This document shows positions 58,712 through 64,000 of a stretch of DNA of 64,000 nt, in pieces. The notes under the pieces are model-generated. The model was not told the DNA's origin and ran no database searches. It saw only the letters and a program-made list of their open reading frames with translations. This stretch comes from Gigaspora margarita (taxonomy: Eukaryota > Glomeromycota > Glomeromycetes > Diversisporales > Gigasporaceae). Both the position numbers and the translations under genes were made by a program. Position 1 is the stretch's first letter; each line of letters opens with the position of its first letter. The stretch covers positions 1-64,000 of the forward strand of contig WTPW01000698.1 in NCBI GenBank assembly GCA_009809945.1. Reading direction: 5' to 3'.

Positions 58712-59339
58712 TATGGCTAATGCAGAAAGATTTGTACTTCAAAAAATTTTATAATTTTGACACTAAGGAAAAATTTTTATTTTCTTGATTAATTATTAAA
58801 AATTTTTTAGTATTAAATAAAATATGTTTTAATCTAACTTATTATATTATTTTTATTGTTTTAATATTGTTTTATTTTAACAATTAAGCATGTACAATTT
58901 ACTGTATTTGAAAAAAAACAAAAAATATTTTTTTAAAAAAAGATATTTTAAATAATTTCGCAACCAATATGCAGCTCTATGAGCTTATACTATACAAGTG
59001 CATTAATGTGCATATGATAAAGATATGGTTAAAATTTGAGCAAAATTGAATTACTGATTGTGAAGAAATTAAGCTTTAAAGTGAGGTAATTTGGTTTTTT
59101 TTTACTATATATATATATATATAAATTACTATAGTAAATTATATAGTAAATATTTTTTAAAAAAAGTTAATATTAATAAATTTTTTTTTATTTTATCAAT
59201 AAAATAATCAAAATAATTTTATTTTATTAATTTGATTACCAAATAAGTATATTAAATTAAAAAAATTAAAAATTAATTTGTACAAAAAATATTTTAATCA
59301 AAGCTATTTGAAGTACAAATCTTTTTGCACTGGCCCATA
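58712..59339. mobile_element. Tc1/mariner-like MITE, 624 bp, TA flanks
   Basis: The element spans 58714-59337. The left end reads tggctaatgcagaaagattt then gtacttcaaa; the right end is the complement of tgggccagtgcaaaaagattt then gtacttcaaa. TA lies on both sides (58712-58713, 59338-59339). The interior is AT-only sequence without a frame, including a (TA) run near 59106. Confidence 0.7.
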
Positions 59340-59750
59340 ATTAAGGTTTGTTAAGTAAATTTTTTGTAAAAATTTATATTATTATCATAGTAAGTTTAGC
59401 TCTCTGAAAGTTTATATTAGATAATGATATTATTAATATTCAAGTAATAATATATATATAGTTATCTCTCTATATAATTATGTATTTTGTTATATACTAG
59501 TAGATCAAAATAGAAGTTCTGGTCTACTTTTTCTATACCCTGAGTACTAAAGTATATGTGAGATGCTTAAAAATTATTTTAATCATCATTCTGCTATATT
59601 TTATATTATTTTTATACACTATAGCTTGGTGTAAATTTTTATATAGCTAGAATCATCTATTTTTTATTTATATAGCTAAATTGGATGATGACTAAAAAAT
59701 AAATTTCATGTCACTCAAGTGTGTTAAAAAAAAATAAATATCAACATACC
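59340..59750. other. AT-rich intergenic stretch, no gene seen
   Basis: The sequence lies between the TA-flanked MITE and the next fossil. Only short AT microsatellite runs are visible. Confidence 0.4.
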
Positions 59751-59754
59751 TGAT

Positions 59755-59982
59755 ATCATTATAAGCCTTTCTTCTTATCTAAACATTTTATAACATAATA
59801 CTCTTTAGCATGGTTTTTTACATGTTTTAGACTTAGCACTAGTTGGTTTACTACAAACAATACAAGAATAACAGTTGTTAGATTTCCAATAATCAAAGCA
59901 TTCTTCAGGTCATAGACAACTATATTCACAAACTTTACTAGAGTTATTTAAATAATCACAAGTATAATTACCAAGCATGGTA
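59755..59982 (-). pseudogene. Cys-rich fossil frame beside the Polinton-like relic
   Basis: The minus strand shows a Cys-rich protein-like piece with several paired Cys (VCEYSCL, NCYSCIVCSK, TCKKPC), resembling a zinc-binding domain. It is broken. It lies next to and opposite in sense to the polymerase relic, so it may be another part of the same element or an unrelated scrap. Confidence 0.35.
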
Positions 59983-60199
59983 TATAAAATATGAATAATT
60001 TTAATTTAAACAAAAGATCTAGTATATTAATACAAACATCAGATTACCATTACCCATATACAAAATAATACCTCTATGTTCAAGGTATAGAAAAGATAAT
60101 TTCAAAAGACTCGAGATCAAGATGCATATTTAAATCAAAAATTTCTATATAAATTTAATATCCAAAATTCTGTTATAGTTCTAATACTATTACCACAAA

Positions 60200-61990
60200 A
60201 TCTAGCTACAAATCAAATAAACACAAAGTGTCCTGCTTCGCAGAGATCTAGTTTTGAGGCTTTATCTCTTCTAACTCAAAACTAAGTTCTAGTAGATGAT
60301 TTAATTTTATCAGATGATACATCTTCATTATCTATTCAAAATATACCTTTAAGTCCCAAAGGGTCATTGCTTTACAATAATAATCTTTCTCAAAATGATA
60401 CAGAATGGTTTGATAATATGGAAAATAAATATAATACAAATACTGATAAAAAATGGTCTAAAATAGCTGGAACCTTGCTTTATGACTATCCAAAAAGAAA
60501 TATCATAAATATAAAAGGTAAGTTTGGTGGTAAACCAATATAGCAAAACTATAAACTTACAAACAAAGAGTTAATATTCAAAGAATGTGAATCTAATTCT
60601 GATTCTTTAAGACCTATCAGAACTTAACAATAGAGTTTACAGCAAGCAATTATTCTATCCTCTGAAAATATCAAATATAGATTCAATTATTATGTTGAGA
60701 ATAGTAATAAATATTTAGAAGTGCCATATATGCCTCAACTTATAGCAAATACAAGAGAACAAATTACAAGAGTATTTAAAACCGAATTGTGTAAAAAAAA
60801 TCAAATAAAAACTACATTAGTTGCTCAATAAATATATCATGGATATTATAACAAAGAGAAAAACTTATCTAAAATTTATATATATATGATTGGTTATCAT
60901 AGAAGCCTCAAGTGTGTTATTCTTATAGAAGAAGATATCAATGAATATATAGATCTATCTATATCAGAAATCGAAAGGAAATAGACTCATTTATGAAATT
61001 AGAATCAGAATAGAATTTGGTAAGAATTGAAATATTAACTATTGAAGCTTAAACTTTGTGAAGAGCTATTGATAGATCATATATCTCAACTCCAAAGAAG
61101 CTTGCCAATACCAAATGTATAATCAATCCTGATAATTCAAAAATAATCGATCCAAATACAGGTATGCTATTTGATAATTGTCTTCAAGGTGCATTAGCTT
61201 GTTATTTTGCTAATAAAAATGAATATACAGAACATCTTGAACAAATATTTACTAAAAAAAATTATAAACAATACTTGAATATAGTTAATTTAGATGGAAT
61301 CCTAATGCCTATTTCAATCTGTTCATGTATATTTAATAAAATAGAAGAGATGAATCCAGATATTTCTATTAGTATTTGGAAATGGAAGAAAAAACTACAA
61401 TATCCAAGTTTGTAATTTATAGCAAAAACTATAAAGGGCCACATATTATCTATTTAATAGCTCTTACAGATATTACTAAATCTAAAATAATAAGTATGAA
61501 CAAAAAAAACTACTTTCTTTGGATTAAGAATATAGATAGGCTAATTTTCAAAGATACCACTTATTATAGTAAAAGATATTTTACAACTGATATATTATAA
61601 GCTGACCATCAGAAAATCCTGATACTATATCAAAAGCACTGGTTCAGATTGGGTGAAGATTGTCAAAAAGCTAAATTATCTAAAGAAGGAGTTGATAATT
61701 TTGAAAAGTTTAAGAACTATGAACAAATGATTAATACTCTATGTGTTATTATAGCTGACTTTGAGACTGATAATAAGAAATATGATAAAAAATATAGAGA
61801 ACAAATGTAAAAGCTTGCAAAACAAAAGGCCAATAGCTTTTGCTACTTGGTTCACTGGATTGATACTAAAAATATGTTGGAATCATTCCTATATAGAGGA
61901 GAAAAAACTACTTAGGAGTTTGTAAAAAAAGATAAAGAATTGGTTTAAATCAATAGGATCCCTTAGTTTATAAAGGTTTGCAAGCAAATT
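60200..61990 (+). mobile_element. Polinton-like (Maverick) element fossil, family B DNA polymerase N-terminal part
   Basis: Plus-strand protein fragments match the N-terminal part of protein-primed family B DNA polymerases as carried by Polinton-like elements and linear plasmids. They include a segment typical of the region before the polymerase (NYFLWIKNIDRLIF) and the start of the exonuclease domain (CVIIADFETDNKKYD). The polymerase core, capsid, integrase and terminal repeats are not seen here, so it is a truncated piece. It is broken in roughly ten places and is probably old. The family is inferred from motif reading. Confidence 0.65.
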
Positions 61991-62280
61991 TGTCAGCATA
62001 ATTACTATAAATATACCTCTGATCTACTTTTTTAATATTTAAAATATTTAAATAAAATTTGGTATAATAATATTTGAAAATAAGAATTATATTTTTTAAT
62101 TATTTAATTTTATATTATAAGACAAAAAGTTTATATTGCTTATAAGCTAAAAATATTGAATTTTAAAGAAATTTTTTAACCAAAAAAATAATTTACAATA
62201 TCTTGGCAAATTCTTTAATATTGGTTTTAAAAAATATAGTTTCTAATACAATATTGTAGTTTATATAAAGGATTACAACT
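61991..62280. other. AT-rich spacer, no gene seen
   Basis: Spacer between the Polinton-like fossil and the LINE tail. Nothing recognisable. Confidence 0.4.
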
Positions 62281-64000
62281 TTTTTTTTTTTTTTTTTTTT
62301 AAAGAGAGGTCTATCCTCTATTCTTTATTANGATTTTGCAGATAATTACATATATANAATNTACATGTAGGGATTTGCTAATCTATTGGGAAGTAGAGGT
62401 AAGAGCTAGTTTACTCTCGACCTAATTCTTTACTAGAATGGTCGTAGACCTCTAGCTTTCAAGTAATTTATATAAAGATGAATGTCCGAGGGTTATGGAG
62501 AGTTCGATTTTTTGTTGAATAAAATATAAAGAAGGGGATTTTGTGACCGTTAGTGTTGGTATAGGGATCGGTGATGGGTGAGGGAATACATCATCGTGTC
62601 TATACATTCGAGAAGGGAGCCAGATTTCTTTGTAAATAAATTCGGTTATGAGGTGATGGATTAGAGGTGTGTGTCTTGTTTGAAGTATTTTGGTATTGAA
62701 AGGTGCTAGAGTGAGATTGGTGATAAATCCGATTGGAAGTTGTTTCTGTATGTAGAGGTGTGTATATGATTTGATGAATTCATAGGTATTGTGTAGAGGT
62801 AGTTCGAGTTTGGTAGCAGCCTTGATGAGAATTCTCTTTATTTCTGTTTCGAAGTTAAAAGGGTTGCGTATGCATGTTAGTAGGTGGGTTATGTCTTCGG
62901 GTGTAGTGTAACATCTGGGACAAAGATGATTCGGGTATTTAGATTGAATTCAGAGATGTAAGAGAAAACAAGTTGGAAGTTCTTCGGATATAAGTTTAAT
63001 CTTGAAGTTTTTTAGATTTGATGCAGATGGGTTGGTGTATAAGCCTTTTGGTTTGTCGTTATATGAGAGATTATTGAGAGTAGAGTCCCAATGGATTTTG
63101 ATGTATATCAGGTAGTGTTCCCATAGGGATATTTTCTGTTGATTGTGCCATCTCAGGTCGTTTGTAATCTGGTGTATCTGTTTTAGTACTGTTTTGATCA
63201 GTTGTATGCAAGGGATATTCATTAATAGTAGGGTAAATCTGTTGTAGATAAATTTATGTGGTATCAAGTCCAACGGGAAGACAGGAGGTGGGTTGTTGAT
63301 TGTAAGATCTTTGTCAACAGTTATGATAATCTTTCTGTTAATAAGTAGGGAGAATAGGGTTCGTAGTGTGAAAGGGAACAGAGTCTTGTCTATCTTTTGT
63401 TGTTCAAAACATTGTAAGCTAGTTATATGTTCAATTGTTTGTGTGAAGGGCGTGTTATTGGTAATGATTTTTATCTTTGTTGTAGAATCTATTGTTGTAG
63501 TAATAAAGGCAAGCAGTGAAGTTAGTGTGTTCATTTTGGATGGCCAGTACCAGTTGTGGCAGCGTAGAAGGTCTGTTTTGGTACTGATTTTGCATGTGGC
63601 TGTATATTTTTTTGTTTGAGCTATTAGTTCTTTTTTTGTAGCGAGTTGTATTGTTATTTCCTTCTTTTTGAAATTTGCAGAGGTTAGCGATTCCCATAAG
63701 GCAAGTAGTGGATCTTTGAACAAAGATAATGGTCTAGATAATGTTGGTGTTAGTTTCATGTCATAGGGGGTTGGAGGAAGTAGATCGGATGATAATGCTC
63801 TATAAATATCTGTCAGGTCAGCGTATATTTTGCGTTTGCAACTAACTAATATGTTATGTATTCGATGGTTGTCCAGTGTGATGTAATAGTGTTTCGTTTG
63901 CTTTTTTTTGTCTTTAAATTCACAGCCTGGGCATGGTTCTAATTGATTAGAAGAGTTTGAGTAGACATAGTGTTTCCCTTTGTAGTTAGTTGAGTGGGGG
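62280..64000 (-). mobile_element. LINE retrotransposon, 3' part, runs off the window
   Basis: The element lies on the minus strand. Its 3' end is marked by a run of about 23 T at 62280-62302 (a poly-A tail on the element's own strand), preceded by aataaagaatagaggat. The long frame, 64000 to 62453, is the C-terminal part of the second open reading frame. It is richer in C on its coding strand than the surrounding AT-rich DNA. Three ambiguous bases (62332-62362) lie in the 3' untranslated part. The 5' part is outside the window. Confidence 0.8.
62453..64000 (-). pseudogene. LINE ORF2 C-terminal region with one in-frame stop
   Basis: The frame is open from the window edge through PCPGCEFKDKKKQTKHYY and LTDIYRALSSDLLPP to a TGA at 62950-62952. 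It then continues in the same frame to a TAG at 62453. After the TGA it contains CPRCYTTPEDITHLLTC, the Cys-x2-Cys...His-x4-Cys motif that follows the reverse transcriptase in many LINEs. Residues such as LRCHNWYWPSKMNTL lie upstream of it. The reverse transcriptase and endonuclease domains are not in the window. A single stop makes this copy inactive as it stands, yet it is well preserved, so it is a fairly recent insertion. Confidence 0.75.

Noticed and set aside
59100-59125. TATA microsatellite as promoter
   Set aside because: It lies inside a non-coding MITE without a downstream gene.
63293-63619. 108-codon plus-strand frame
   Set aside because: Antisense shadow of the LINE reading frame.

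Overview
The window looks like a stretch of a very AT-rich, repeat-dense fungal genome, most likely an arbuscular mycorrhizal fungus of the Rhizophagus/Glomeromycotina type. The assignment is an inference. It rests on extreme AT richness, spliced genes with GT-AG introns of about 65-160 bp, tandem F-box genes carrying 28-residue NLRC/RNI-type leucine-rich repeats, a fungal Hst3/Hst4-like sirtuin, a Cid1-type nucleotidyltransferase, and relics of a LINE and a Polinton-like element. No rRNA, tRNA or CRISPR was seen.

Layout. 0-8 kb: a small unknown gene (257-793, minus), then two tandem F-box/LRR copies about 3.4 kb apart, separated by a repeated intergenic block. 8-15 kb: a sirtuin with introns, a truncated tandem copy, an inverted third scrap, and a small unknown gene. 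15-25 kb: unknown genes, a Mrr-like PD-(D/E)xK nuclease gene, one intact unknown gene with a truncated duplicate, and three hairpin transposons. 25-33 kb: two further F-box/LRR copies, a multi-pass membrane protein and LRR scraps. 34-37 kb: a six-intron Cid1/TUT-like nucleotidyltransferase recognisable almost end to end. 37-46 kb: small membrane/coiled-coil genes, a two-exon gene with a broken tandem copy, and foldback repeats. 46-50 kb: a 3.7-kb degenerate repeat array with an inverted middle. 51.1-58.5 kb: a 7.4-kb hAT-like insertion with a perfect 8-bp target duplication, filled with nested elements and a 326-bp array of alternating orientation. 58.7-64 kb: a TA-flanked MITE, a Polinton-like fossil, and the 3' part of a LINE running off the window.

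How it fits together. This is accessory DNA where host genes are copied, inverted and decay. A large share of the gene models carry one or a few disablements (a single in-frame stop, or a one-base shift often in an A/T run), so some may be assembly errors and others young pseudogenes. The clean open frames are the unknown genes at 257-793, 14930-15778, 16784-17527 (Mrr-like), 21793-22317, 24629-24931, 41619-42200 and the two-exon gene at 43620-44049. The most curious signals are the dispersed motif CGGTCAAAAGACCG in intergenic DNA of the first 30 kb, the restriction-type nuclease gene in a eukaryotic setting, and the nested hAT block with its alternating palindrome array.
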